Shown: positions 45,570 through 59,100 of the stretch, piece after piece
Position numbering within the stretch: position 1 is the stretch's first letter
Layout of the letters: every line of letters begins with the position of its first letter
Source: Hofstenia miamia
Taxonomy: Eukaryota > Xenacoelomorpha > Acoela > Hofsteniidae
Assembly: GCA_900660155.1 (NCBI GenBank)
Contig: CABFPE010000004.1
Coordinates: 3,408,922 to 3,472,921, forward strand
DNA: 64,000 bases
Direction: 5' to 3'
The notes under the pieces: model-generated
Told to the model about the DNA's origin: nothing
The model's input: the letters and a program-made list of their open reading frames with translations, nothing else
Databases searched by the model: none
Translations under genes and position numbers: made by a program

Positions 45570-48500
45570 TCCCAAACATAATCCACATTAAGTTAGTCCA
45601 TCCCTTTGCTTTCAGTTTGATATTTCTAATATTAGAACTGACTGTATTATAATTTTGACCTACTACTCAAATTGTGATGTGTTTTGTTTTGATTATGTAA
45701 AACCTATTCCTAAGACTTAATTAATATTTACAAAACAAAGACAAATTTTTTACATAGTCTTTGACTGATCATTGTGGCTACTTAGTGCTTATTTATTTCA
45801 ACTTTTGATAAGGATTCATTTACACTTAAATATGAAGTAATATTATTAATTGTTTTAGTTGACTCCAGTAGTTGCAAGATTCCAACAACTTCAGTTTTTT
45901 ATATGTCATATAATTAATTACTGTGGAAAAGAGTTTATTAATTAGAAAGATCATGAATCATACTTTATTATTTCATAATAAATATATTCAAAAGTATATA
46001 ATTTCAGTATCTATAAGCTGCAACTAGGCATCAAATTAAAAATGCTTATTTCTACATTTAATGAAATTAACATAAATGTACAATGTCATAAAATAATTCA
46101 TTTATATGATTAACAAGTCAGCTATATGCAAAGATGGATTGCCTAGCACGCATTTCAACTAAAAACTTCTACACCTAATTATTTAGATTAAAGTATCATC
46201 TGAAATCTGAATTGGAAGCACCCAAAGATGAAACTAGGAATTGGTCTTCCCCTTAGTCTAAGATTATTTAGGCTTACATTAGTTAACATAAAACCAAGAT
46301 GTAATATAAAGAAATTCACAAACATTTATAAAACTGTGTAGAGTTTCTACAAAATCAATCAAATATAGAAGGATGATGCAAGTAATTACTCTTTTTGGTA
46401 TAATTAAAAGTAGATGACTTTTCAAATAGAGGAAAATGTTTAGATTTAAGTAACATAAATATTAGAGTGCAGATAAAACCAACTTTTCTCTTTCTAAAGT
46501 TCTCTTCTTTTTGTGGTGACATAGTCATTTTAGGGTGCTTGGGTTTGCAATGCACAGTCCTGATTTATTCAAATTTGATTTTAGGTGAAAGCCAACCTGT
46601 ATCAATTTTATGTTATGAAGTCATCACCAAGTCTGGTTTTGCAATTTCAAATTTCAGTAGGTACAAACTTAATTACAATTTTTCCTTGACTTATAACCAA
46701 AAGTAATCTAGATTAGTTTTGTTTCTATACAACTAAGATATTTTATATTTAGAAAAAGTTAAATTCAATAAAATAGATATATTTTGCAATATTTTCAGGG
46801 ATGATCTCACAATATTCTTAATTGCATCAACAACCAATTTACATATATGGGTTATTTAATGTCTTACTTAGAATATACATAGAAGTGGTTTTCCCTAGAA
46901 CAATAACATTTGTGCTTAGTCATATTGGTTTGGCTGTTTCCAGAGATACCTGACTCTAACAATGTACACCAATTGTTCTCAAAATTCAATAGATAGAACT
47001 TTGCCTTAAGATATTTAATCAATAAATCATTGCAATAATTTTCTTCTTTATTTCAATGAGCTTTGTCTATTAGTTCAATGAGAATAAATTTACTTGAGAT
47101 TTTAGCTGCCATGGGTAAGCAGGTAACACATGTAAAGCTCATGCAATAAATACAAAGTCTGCACAACAACATACACTTTATATTACTACTGTTTAAAATG
47201 CTTTTGTCTACTTGATTTAGTGCAAGCTTTTACTTTTCAGCTTTGTTGTTTCTAACCTTCAAATTTCATTAAATTATATATATAACCCAACTAAATTTGT
47301 TTGTGAGATGCTTTGTTTTGTATATGTAAGACCTTTTCTGTAGTTTACTTAATTAATTACAAAACAGAATTAAAATAAGATTTTTGTACAGCTTTTCAAC
47401 AAGGCTTGGAAACTATAGAAAGTTTACTTAATATTGTTCACTTAGCATTTACTTAAAGTAGAAAAAGTCTAAACCACTTCTTTTAGGTGACTCCAAAAAG
47501 GAAAGTTGAAGAAAATAAATGATCCAATTCCTTCACAACACTAGAAATTAAGTTCGCCAACAATCTCAGATGTCTGAGATAATTTAGGCTTGCATTACTT
47601 TAATTGATATGAATTTTAGTAGAAAAATGTAGATTATAACTAGTATAATTAATTAACAATCACTAACAAAAATTATCACAGAGTTTCTACAGATAATCAA
47701 CAGACAATACAAAAAGTAAAATTTCTGCTTTTATCAAGAATGTGCTTTGCAAAATTTATAGAAATCCCTTACTATAGGTTTTTAAGTATCAAAAGTAAAT
47801 ATGTTTTGATGAGGAAAATTTAAGTAAGATAAATAAAATTTAAATATAACTTATTAAAGAGCATTGATTGAGCCAACTTTTTCTAACATTTCTTAATGGA
47901 GAAGAAGAAGAAATATCTATATTCAAATATTGTTTAAACAATAAAGAAAACTGATAACAATTCTGAAAGCATTAAGAACAGGAATACAAACAAAATAAAA
48001 TAATATAGAAACAACCATTTTAATGCTTGGGTTGAAACACACAATCCTGAATTTTTCTGATTTAAATTTTAAATGGAAGCTAACCTGGATAAATTTATGT
48101 CATCACTAAAATTGGGGTTACTTGTTTGAATTTCTGTATAGGCAGAACAAACTTCAGATTGTCCTTGATGCTTCATTAATAGGGTTAAAGATTAGCTTGA
48201 TTCATACATATTTATTATTTCATAAATGTAAAAATATTAAAAATATTAAATGAAAATATAAGGTAATAATGTTGGGGATGGTGTCACACAATATACCAGG
48301 TAAACAAAGTTAAATAAATTTATTTGGAACAGCACAAATTCTTGTAGAAGAGAACTATCTACAATAATTAATTTTTGTTGATGTGTAAATTGCAATTTCA
48401 TTCATAAAGTCCAGAAGGGAATGACCATGTTGCTTAGAATTTTGAGATTTTAAATAATATTATGGCTACAGCTAAGCCTTGTGTAAAATGGCCAAACACA

Positions 48501-50097
48501 ATTTTTTAGCATAAACCTGTTGATATGAGTCTACAATCTTTTAGCTGCATAATGGCATCAGTACATCTCAAAGCAAAGCAGATTCAAATAAAAAACCAGA
48601 AAATTACAGTTAAGCAATATGGCTAAAGCACAGATTTTTTTTATTCCTATCAACTGCAACAAAAGTTGTGAGATACATCAAAAATGTTATATTGGAAAAC
48701 AATATCCTTAACAGAAGTGATCTAAGAAGGATACTCTAAAATAGCATTAACAATTGTGTGAATGAATGTCTTAACAAGAGGCATTCTTATTTACCAAACT
48801 GATGAAAACAGCGTGTCCCTATATCCTACTATTTTTCAATCAGAAGTAGACATTTTGAAACATGGATTTTTATGTGAGGATATAGAAATGCTAAAACATT
48901 GAGGACTATCTGAGCACAAAACTCCACATAAATCATACTGATTAACTGCAAAATCTGTTTCATTAAAATATATGCCATTTGCCAATGTTGAAGACTAAAT
49001 TTTAATATAAATGATTTTTAAGAAACTTGATCTTGTCTTGTATAACATCTTGGGTTCAAAATTTAAATTAAAAATTAAGTTCTTTAATTTACTTGGATAA
49101 CTATCTACTGCAAACACCAATATAATCTTAGCCAAATGTGTACTATATTTGGAAAATTATATTAGTTTTATTGGATTCCTCAACCAAAATGTCAATTGCC
49201 AGAAATTTCCAGTTCAAGTGGAAGCATAAACTGAAAATTATCTGAAATCTTAAAATGCTGTTTATTACCTGAAGCAAAAATTAGTCATTGCAAAAGAATT
49301 TGCTAATTACATAAAGCAAAGTACAAAAGGTTATATAGTTTTATATTATATTACAAGTCTATACAAAAATTTACCATAGTATAACGCAATAAAGAACTAT
49401 AAATTTTAGCAACAAAACATAATTTAATGGACTTTTGTAACGCACTCTATTGTCCAAAATATGGTTTAGGCATTGTGGTGCAGATTATATATTAGCTTTT
49501 TTAAAGACAATTATCCAAGAGCACTAACATGATACCACTTCTAGTATTTGTAATCAACTAATCAAATGCAGACTAAATTCAATAATTAGAACATTAACCA
49601 TTGTTGTAATATCACGTAATTATAGGCAGCATAATTGGTGATAAAAAATTATAAGACTATTACAATTCGTAAAAACAACGAATTATGTTATAGTAAATGC
49701 TTGTAACAGATCAAATCATAATAAAGATTAAGATTAAAGAATCAAATATAAAGTATAAATTGAAACTAAAAATGAAAGTTTTTTTGAAAATGAAAGTTGA
49801 AATCAATGGCAATTTATATAATTGAAATTAATTCAAATGATTTTAACTAGAATATGTAATAATTGGAATCACATTGTCAGAGATGGATCTTCAATGCAAT
49901 GCTCATATCACTTAAACGTCTACCAGTGAAATAATTTTGATATTATATAATTTAATCTTAAAAAATATCAAAGCATAAAAAACTAAATATAATTCTAAAA
50001 TATTGTCTTATAAAAGAAATGTATTGATCCTATTAAAAACAGCTTCTAACGATTTGAAATGTCAAAAATAGTGCATTGTATTTGGAAATTACATAAT
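45570..50097. other. AT-rich intergenic DNA with an old direct duplication
   Basis: About 45,680-46,680 resembles about 47,310-48,160 in the same orientation: landmarks are GTAAAACC/GTAAGACC with TTAATTAAT, then TTTAGGCTTRCATTA (46,268 and 47,584), then CAGAGTTTC/TAGAGTTTC, then a GCTTGGGTTTGCA/GCTTGGGTTGAAA block. The offset drifts from about 1,300 to 1,600 bp because of indels. No gene seen. The CLEC16A poly(A) site closes the interval. Confidence 0.5.
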
Positions 50098-50103
50098 TTT
50101 ATT
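50098..50103 (-). terminator. CLEC16A poly(A) signal
   Basis: AATAAA on the minus strand, 17 bp after the TAA stop. A very short 3' UTR would follow from its use. Confidence 0.6.
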
Positions 50104-50119
50104 ACAAATCAATTCATAA

Positions 50120-53100
50120 TTAATTATCTGGACAGCTTTCAAAGACATCATCTGAATGAATGTCAACAAAGTTTTCACTGGAAATTGATGTGGTTGGCAT
50201 TGTTAAAACTGGATTGTCATCATCAACCTCACTAACACTTTTGGTTACCAAAGTTTGAATTGGTTTATTAAATGATTTGATTGGTATAACATCAACATTT
50301 GATTTGTCCTCCTCAACGTGAATTTCTTGATTTTCTGAAGTAGTAACACAATTTAGAGCATCCTAAATGCATAAGTTACAATAGAATAGCATTCTTAAAT
50401 CTAAAATCTGCTTGTAAAATAAGTAAATGCTGCTGTATACAAAGAGATTACGTCTCAACATCATATGGCAAACAAGGTGCAAAACGAGGCCGGGGGATAA
50501 AGATATGTCAAATTTATTAGTTTCTACGAAAAATCGCTATCGTAATCACAACAGCCAAACGTTAATACAGTCACATTCCAATTGATGTGAAACGCGTTTA
50601 AATCAATCAAAGTCATTTTTAGCGAATTTATGTAGAATCTTAAAGATCTTCGATCATTCAGATCTATATTTAGAAAATATATACCTAAACCAGCAGTCTC
50701 ATCTACAAAAGTGAACATTACTATAAATGATTTTTGGAGAATTGAAAGAAAATCTCTCTCATCAATTGACTCTTTCACTGTTTAAGTAAATTTTCAGGAG
50801 ATACCTCACACGTTTTTTTGTGTATTTTTTAACATTGTCGAGTGACCCAAATATGGAGCACAAGCTTACGAGTAATATGTCGCAGTGACCCATATATAGG
50901 GCATAGACAGTGAAAGGATTAAATTGTAATTTCTTCAATGCAATGCTACTTTAAGTGGGACCTAATTTAAATAAATAACTATAATTATGCACTTGAACAT
51001 TGCTCAGACGTAGGCTAAATAGTATTTAATATTGATTCCGCCGTAGTCAACAAACGTATAAAATACAATGTGCATTATTGGTGCAAATTGTGCACATGCG
51101 CTGCAGAATCCAGGGAATAAATACATTTTAAGCACACCTATTTTGAACCTAATATGAATGACTAGTTTGATCATTTTATACTATTGTTCTTAACTCGATT
51201 GGAGAGGAAATAATCCCCCAGCTCCGCAGTCTTGAATGAAGCTGGCAATGTGTTTAATAATTTTGTGCCAAGCACAAATAAAAAAGTATCAGAAAACACA
51301 ATTAAATTTTAATTACATATGGCATAGTAATGCATTTAAGATATGCAAGGTGGTCAAATTTCACCACTCGGGCTTTCTAGTGTTAAGAGAATTGAATTAT
51401 ATATGTAAAATGAAATAGAAGTTAGACATTAAATGCAATAAATTTGAATAATTACACAGATGTCCGAATAGCTTTGCAAAAGTAAAAGCATACAATAATA
51501 TTTACAGTAGAAAGAGAACAACTGCGTATAAAGGAGGAACTATTGATGCGTAATATATGTTGTAGGCAAATTTTTCTCAGTGTCGTTATAGAAGAGTCTC
51601 TCTATATGGAGATAAAATATGTCTTTTGTACATTTAAGCAGGGACAACTGAATACAGCCCCTTGCTATACACGTATCTACCCGACAGTTTTTCTTGCTTG
51701 AATGAGAAATAGCCATTAAATTTTATAAAATATGGAATGGATTAAAAATGTAATGAAATGAAACGGAAGTATTTTGTACGATCTCGAACATTTGTTGGTC
51801 CCATCACCCCATTATTAATGATCCCGCTATTTGTTACATTCATAAGACGAATAGAAATAATTAACTGATCACAGAAATGTTCTCCAATCATATGCAAACC
51901 GTGACCAGAATAACATTAATGAAAGCTATTAAATTTAGTTGAATTTGTTGAAGAAAATGGCGAGGAAAGTGAAAAAAAACGATTAGCTGCTATTAATGAC
52001 AGTTCATGTAGTTGAATTTATCATATACCTGGATAACAGAACAGCAAATGCACAGAAGAAATATAAAACTTAGATTTCTGAAATATGTTTATTACATGAA
52101 TCAGATTGTTGAAAATTGAAAACGTCTAAATAATACCAGTTGAAGGAATGCCAAAATTCACAAAAATGCAATGAATGCCTCATATTAGGACTTTAGCTGA
52201 CGGATTTAGCACAAATATTTAGTTGTTAAATTCGGCAATGAAAAATTTCCTTTTCTATAGCAATAATAACATCGAAAGTTTGTTTATATGTCTGTACTTG
52301 GTTTTAATCAAGTACTGCCTGAAGTGTTCAGCATATCTCTTAGAGAAAACTAAAACTTTGCAAATAGATACTTACAGATCCTGAGAAGGGCTTAGCTATT
52401 GACATACTTAACGTTGACTGAGACAGGTAAATTTTTTGTAATCACAGATTTGATTTGTTAATTAGTATAAATTTATTTCTTTATAAATTGATTTTCCCTA
52501 CTGCCTCAGAAAAGCATTATGGGGGAAATGCGATCAAAAGCAGAACGAAGCGAGTCTCAATGGAACAGCTGGATATAAATTGGTTTACATTACTGCATAA
52601 GAAAGGCTTTATGGCAATCAAAAGCCGAACCTCAAAGAAGCAACTAGTATTTCACAAAATTGCATCTGTTTGTATCTGTGCAAAAATTAAAAAACTGAAT
52701 ATTTAATTAATGAAATTTTATCAAACATATAATTCACAATAAAATTACTTCATTCTGCATACATTAATTTAATGGATTTCATACATGCATATTTAAGGCT
52801 GCTAGCTCATGTACAACGGCTTAGCATATCCATTAAAAATTTGAAAAAATGCCTTTTTTCGAAAACTACTAAATGCAAATTGTTGAAACAGCAACGAGTG
52901 TGGACAGGCTATTTTGATTGAGTAACATCTCATGAAGAACAGTTGAGTCAAAATATTGCAACATTTAAATGCATTTTACCAATTTTTTAAAATGTTTTTG
53001 TAAAATATTAAATTTTTGAAACGAAAAAAAACCCTCCAAAAGATAGACACCTTCCAAATCGGACAAGTCACTGAGAATTATAGAAGTCTCAAATACGAGA

Positions 53101-56100
53101 GTCAATAACTCTAAATAAAATGATTTTAGTTAAAATTCGTAGAACAACTAATTGAAAACAATGTCGTCCGGATATTTGTTTCAAATGCAAACAGCACAGG
53201 TGTTGCAGTCAATGACGTTTCCGCAATATTCATAAAAACAACGTCAGTTACAACCTCCAAACTGTAGAGGAAACATTTACTAAACAGTTTTAAAAATATC
53301 TTCCTATTGGAACATATTAAACAATAAGAAAAAAACTAAATAAAAAATTATATACAACTGCATAAATTTCATTTTAGCAGCAAAAATGAGAGTGTCTGCA
53401 AATACGACTATCCGGTGGCAAGTGAGAAATGAAAATTTGAATGATTGGCAATTTGAATATCCATAAGTTAACCTTATTCACTATAAAAACTAAACTGTTT
53501 TTCAAGCAATTTTCTGCAAGCCTATTATGAAATTTAAAAATCCTAAAATATGGAAACAGCAATTGGTGAACGCGCCTGAACGTAATGTTGAAATTTGTAT
53601 GAAAGTGTATTACTGAAACGATTCAATTTTTTTAAAAACATTTAAATTCTCAACACTTCCAATGTTCAGGTAATCAGGAGGTCGAGAGCACATGGAGCAA
53701 CAACTCAATCTTCTGTCCTTTTATGTAGATATCCCAGATTGGTGCGTGTTTGTGCAGTCAGATGTTTACGCGCCGAAAGAAAATGAAAAAGGAGATAGTC
53801 GTTTAATGTTTTTTCAAGAAACTGCAAAAAATTACAACAACCCATGGGCAGGTTAATGTCAAATTTTCATAAATTTTAATATTTTAGGACAAAATATTAA
53901 TGGCTATATTAATTGAAATTACTTTATATTATATTATTAACTGACTTAAGATTTGTTTTGTACAAGTTGAAGTAATGCTTAACTGCTTACAAAGCTTGAC
54001 GTTCACATCATTTAAAATGCATCAATTTGTTAAATGCATGTTGAATCTTGACTAATGCTTGAGTGAGAATGACCACAATTTTTATTGCATGGATATCAAT
54101 ATTATTCTTAACATTGACAAACATCACTGCAACCCTTGTCTTATTCCACATTTCCCCAGACTTTTCAGGTCTTCACAAACTCCAGGTGGAGCAATAAAAG
54201 ATTACTGACAAAAATAGTTTTAAGCTAACAAAAGATGAATAACAACAATTTAGCAATATTAAACTGAAATATATCTAAATACCTATAGAACATCGGAATA
54301 CAATTTTAACGATAACTAATAATTGCAAGGGCTTACATTCATCAAATTTTGCACTTTTCTCTAAATTATGAGCAAATATTAGCATATATGAATATAAATG
54401 CATTGAAATAGAAGTGCATACTTCTGTAACTGTTGGCTTGGTGATGATTATGGGCACTGGCTGGGTGTCGATTACTGATTCTGACTTTTGAGATTGACCA
54501 TGAATGATGGACCCAATTTGATTGAGTTTATGCTTACGTGCATTTACGGCGCCCTTTTGAATTCTCTGTCGAGCGGCCATACATCTGATGTGATCGTCAA
54601 AAACTAATTTAGTGGCAAGCAACGGCAACCCCGTATTAGTCTAAATTATACAGTTTATAATAGACAAATAATATTGCTACAAAATAGAGCAGTCATTTAA
54701 CAGGCACGCACTAGTAGCGAATGAAAACAGTAGCTGATGATCAAAAAGTAGATTGGGAATGGAGGCAAGTTTTTATGATATTTCCCCTGTCATCTCAAAC
54801 CCTACTAGTCAATATAATTGCCTACAAAATTGTTGGTTCATCCTAAATACAGACTTCTCATTACTTAATTGCTTTGCAGGTAGTTCAAAGCAGTGCCTCA
54901 TTGTATTAACAGTTGGACATCCAAATCCTTAATATTTGATTGAAATGAGTCCAAAATTTGATTCTACCAAACATAACTGGAAAATACAACTTTCCAAGGA
55001 TAAAATACAATTATCTGCCAGGTTGAAAACGAAGCTGTGCACAAAGTGAACTCACTAAACACGTAGCAAAGAGTCCAAAGAATGGCTTTGTTCATTTAAA
55101 GAAATGATTTTTGGCACTTAAAAATGGGCTTGGTATTTAAAAAATTGGCGTGGGCACAAAGTAGAGCTTGAGTAGCAAATTAAGTTAACGGTAGCGGACC
55201 ACAGGCTGATGTAAACGCAGTGGTAGTGATCTTTTCAACTTGCATGAATATAATATTACTTAATTAGTGTATATAGAAATATAGAAAGTGAAAACCATTA
55301 AAATATTAATTGGATTGAATCAATAACAACCGATGATTACAATTACTACAAAGTAATTTGATACAAATTCAACTACCATATATCTAATTTACTAATTGGG
55401 AAATCATACTCGTAATGCTTTATGAACTCGATGAACCGTTAATTGTAGACATCGATGATCATTTGAATCACTCGCTACTTGTGTTGTATACAACGGCCCT
55501 GCAAAACGCACAACACCCCACCCAAGCCAATTCTTGTCTGGTTCAACCAACAGAAGCTGACAATCACTAGCCAATAAAAAACGTTCTTTGTCTTCTACGC
55601 AACAGCGAATCAGATCACTAGATTCCAAATTCAAGCGANACCATGAATGATGGACCCAATTTGATTGAGTTTATGCTTACGTGCATTTACGGCGCCCTTT
55701 TGAATTCTCTGTCGAGCGGCCATACATCTGATGTGATCGTCAAAAACTAATTTAGTGGCAAGCAACGGCAACCCCGTATTAGTCTAAATTATACAGTTTA
55801 TAATAGACAAATAATATTGCTACAAAATAGAGCAGTCATTTAACAGGCACGCACTAGTAGCGAATGAAAACAGTAGCTGATGATCAAAAAGTAGATTGGG
55901 AATGGAGGCAAGTTTTTATGATATTTCCCCTGTCATCTCAAACCCTACTAGTCAATATAATTGCCTACAAAATTGTTGGTTCATCCTAAATACAGACTTC
56001 TCATTACTTAATTGCTTTGCAGGTAGTTCAAAGCAGTGCCTCATTGTATTAACAGTTGGACATCCAAATCCTTAATATTTGATTGAAATGAGTCCAAAAT

Positions 56101-59100
56101 TTGATTCTACCAAACATAACTGGAAAATACAACTTTCCAAGGATAAAATACAATTATCTGCCAGGTTGAAAACGAAGCTGTGCACAAAGTGAACTCACTA
56201 AACACGTAGCAAAGAGTCCAAAGAATGGCTTTGTTCATTTAAAGAAATGATTTTTGGCACTTAAAAATGGGCTTGGTATTTAAAAAATTGGCGTGGGCAC
56301 AAAGTAGAGCTTGAGTAGCAAATTAAGTTAACGGTAGCGGACCACAGGCTGATGTAAACGCAGTGGTAGTGATCTTTTCAACTTGCATGAATATAATATT
56401 ACTTAATTAGTGTATATAGAAATATAGAAAGTGAAAACCATTAAAATATTAATTGGATTGAATCAATAACAACCGATGATTACAATTACTACAAAGTAAT
56501 TTGATACAAATTCAACTACCATATATCTAATTTACTAATTGGGAAATCATACTCGTAATGCTTTATGAACTCGATGAACCGTTAATTGTAGACATCGATG
56601 ATCATTTGAATCACTCGCTACTTGTGTTGTATACAACGGCCCTGCAAAACGCACAACACCCCACCCAAGCCAATTCTTGTCTGGTTCAACCAACAGAAGC
56701 TGACAATCACTAGCCAATAAAAAACGTTCTTTGTCTTCTACGCAACAGCGAATCAGATCACTAGATTCCAAATTCAAGCGATCATCATTTTTACAAAGAT
56801 CTTCGTCTAATACAATGGGGTCTAAAGGTTTAAGTGTAAGCATATTTAAAATACAAAATGTATAAATTTGATAAAATCCTAACCTAAATGAGGTGAATCT
56901 TGCCCTCCAACAGCTTGCAACAAACTTCTTAAGCGTAAGAAAGCCAAAACAGTTTGTCGAAGGCGTTCTACATCGCATGCAGGCAAACGAGTATGTGGGG
57001 AAATTCTTGTAAGTGGAGAAGACACAGGAGGCAAAAGGACTGAAGCATCATTAAGAATGCGTACGAAATCCAAAGGTGAGGAATTGAGATCATCTTCAAA
57101 CACTTCGAGGAATAGGTGATGGTTAATGTACGAAGAGAGTTGTTTGGAAGATGTTTGGTAAAGTTTTGTAATCAAGCGGGAGTGTGAGGGAGTGATGTTA
57201 GTTTTATCTAAACATTCTGTTCATAATAATACGAATATTTTTGCCCTAATTAAAACATACTGGCTAGACTCCAACATAGAGGTCCCAAAGACTACCATAA
57301 AGTATACTGTATTGAAATGATTTTCATATTATAGTAGGTGGCAAGTTTACATACAAAGATATTTTTTGCAAAGTGTATAAAGCATTAAAATAATGTAGTT
57401 GTTGAAAAATTGTATAGTCCAAGGTAAACATTTTGCGCAAGTTTATGAATGGTTACTTATTCTGTAACCGTAGTTACGAATTGTTATGAAAGATGATAAA
57501 TGCATCAGTGAGACATACAATGACAACTAGCTGATTTATTAGAAATGAGAGAGTTTAAACATTAATGAGAATTTAGATTTGAAAAGGATGGCTGTGGGCG
57601 TGTTTCAAGCTTAACTGAATTTGAACAATGAAATTTTTCAAACATTTTAGTAAGAAGTATAAGTGGAGCAATGCCCAGGTAACAATCTTAAAATGCTGCG
57701 CAATTAAACGCAGACAGCATAATTTCTAAAATGCACTCAACGAAACAATTTGAGCAAAAAATTGTTCTGCCATCCAAAGCATAGAGGCAATTTTCAAAAA
57801 ATATGTAAATACGTATAAACAAAATAACTTTATAACATGATGTTGAATGCGATGAATAATGCAACTTTATCTTTCGGAAGATTACCAAAGCTAAGCAGAA
57901 ATGATTCACACAGTTCTACTACCTAATGTAGCCCTGCAATAAAGTTACCAATTAACTCATAGAAGAGTAGTCAAAATATATAATACAGAAGCATTTACAA
58001 TTAAAAAATCAAATTACACCTACTTTCCTCGGAAAGAAGCAAACGCCGCAAAAGGACGCAGGTGAACTGAAACGTAGCATGTCTAATGCGAGTTGGATTG
58101 TCAGCTCCTACAGCTGCTGAAATGATGTCTGTCAAGTACTCATAGAGGTTACAGTTATAATCAGAACGGCCGGGTGTTAAATAAACCGATGAAAGACACA
58201 TTTCTGATTTTTCGTAGTTATCCCAAAGCGCGTGAATCAGTAGCAATGCCAATAATGCCAGTCTAAAAATTATATGAATGAAATGCAAAATGAAAAATGT
58301 AGAGTAAAATAATAGAGGGAGTACTATAACGCATGCCTTTACATAATAACAGTCGATAAAAATTAACTTTTTAAGTCTTCACCATTACATACAAAAGAAA
58401 AAATTAAAAATGAACTTTTCATAAATAATTAACAAGAGGTCTCGTAGATTGCACTCTAATGTATTCAACTAAGCACTGAATAATAGAGATATAAACAACA
58501 AAATTTATTGTTATTATTATTATTATTATTATTGTTATTTTGTCCGCTATGTACGGTTTTGTAATTATTCGGTCCGCTTTGTTCAATTTTGTGTAATTAT
58601 TGGTTCCGCTCTGTACTTTTCTCATACTAATTTTAAAGGCAAATTTCATTTCGTAATAAATCTTGCAAAAATTAATGGAATATCTTGAAACTTTGGTATA
58701 TGGGAGATATTGGTCCGCTTATTAACATACTTGAGTTTCGGCCTCATCTTGTAAATATTCATGGAGAAAAAGGGGGGTGTCCGCTCTGTACTATGGTAAA
58801 TTATTCCAAGTGTCCGCTCTGTACACCAAATTCGAATTTACCATAGTACAGAGCGGACCGAATTAGTATTATTATTATAATGACGCTGAATAGCTGATTT
58901 TCGGGATTTTTTGGGTCTTTAGTGTCCTCAGTTTTTATCCAATTTCAACGAAACTTGGTGTGTAGCTTCGCTATGCATTGCTTCATATGTGCAGTAATTT
59001 TGAGCAAAATAGGAGCATTAGTTTAAAAGGTAGGGGCTTCCCAATTTTGAAAAAAATGAATTATTATAATGGCACTGAATACAACTAAATTGAACTATTA

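Larger units (their letters stand above)
50363..54421 (-). other. CLEC16A intron 10 (about 4.1 kb)
   Basis: Holds a possible piggyBac-type end near 50,770-50,919, an 84-codon unrecognised minus-strand frame at 50,524-50,778, and a plus-strand 54-codon frame at 53,692-53,856. I see no further CLEC16A exon. Confidence 0.6.

Noticed and set aside
48000-50000. additional host exons between 46 and 50 kb
   Set aside because: Frames are short and AT-biased, with no recognisable similarity and no phase-compatible splice sites that extend CLEC16A.
55404-55634. extra copy of CLEC16A exon 9 as alternative or duplicated exon
   Set aside because: Exact copy of part of 56,547-56,777, ending at the N; an assembly join explains it.
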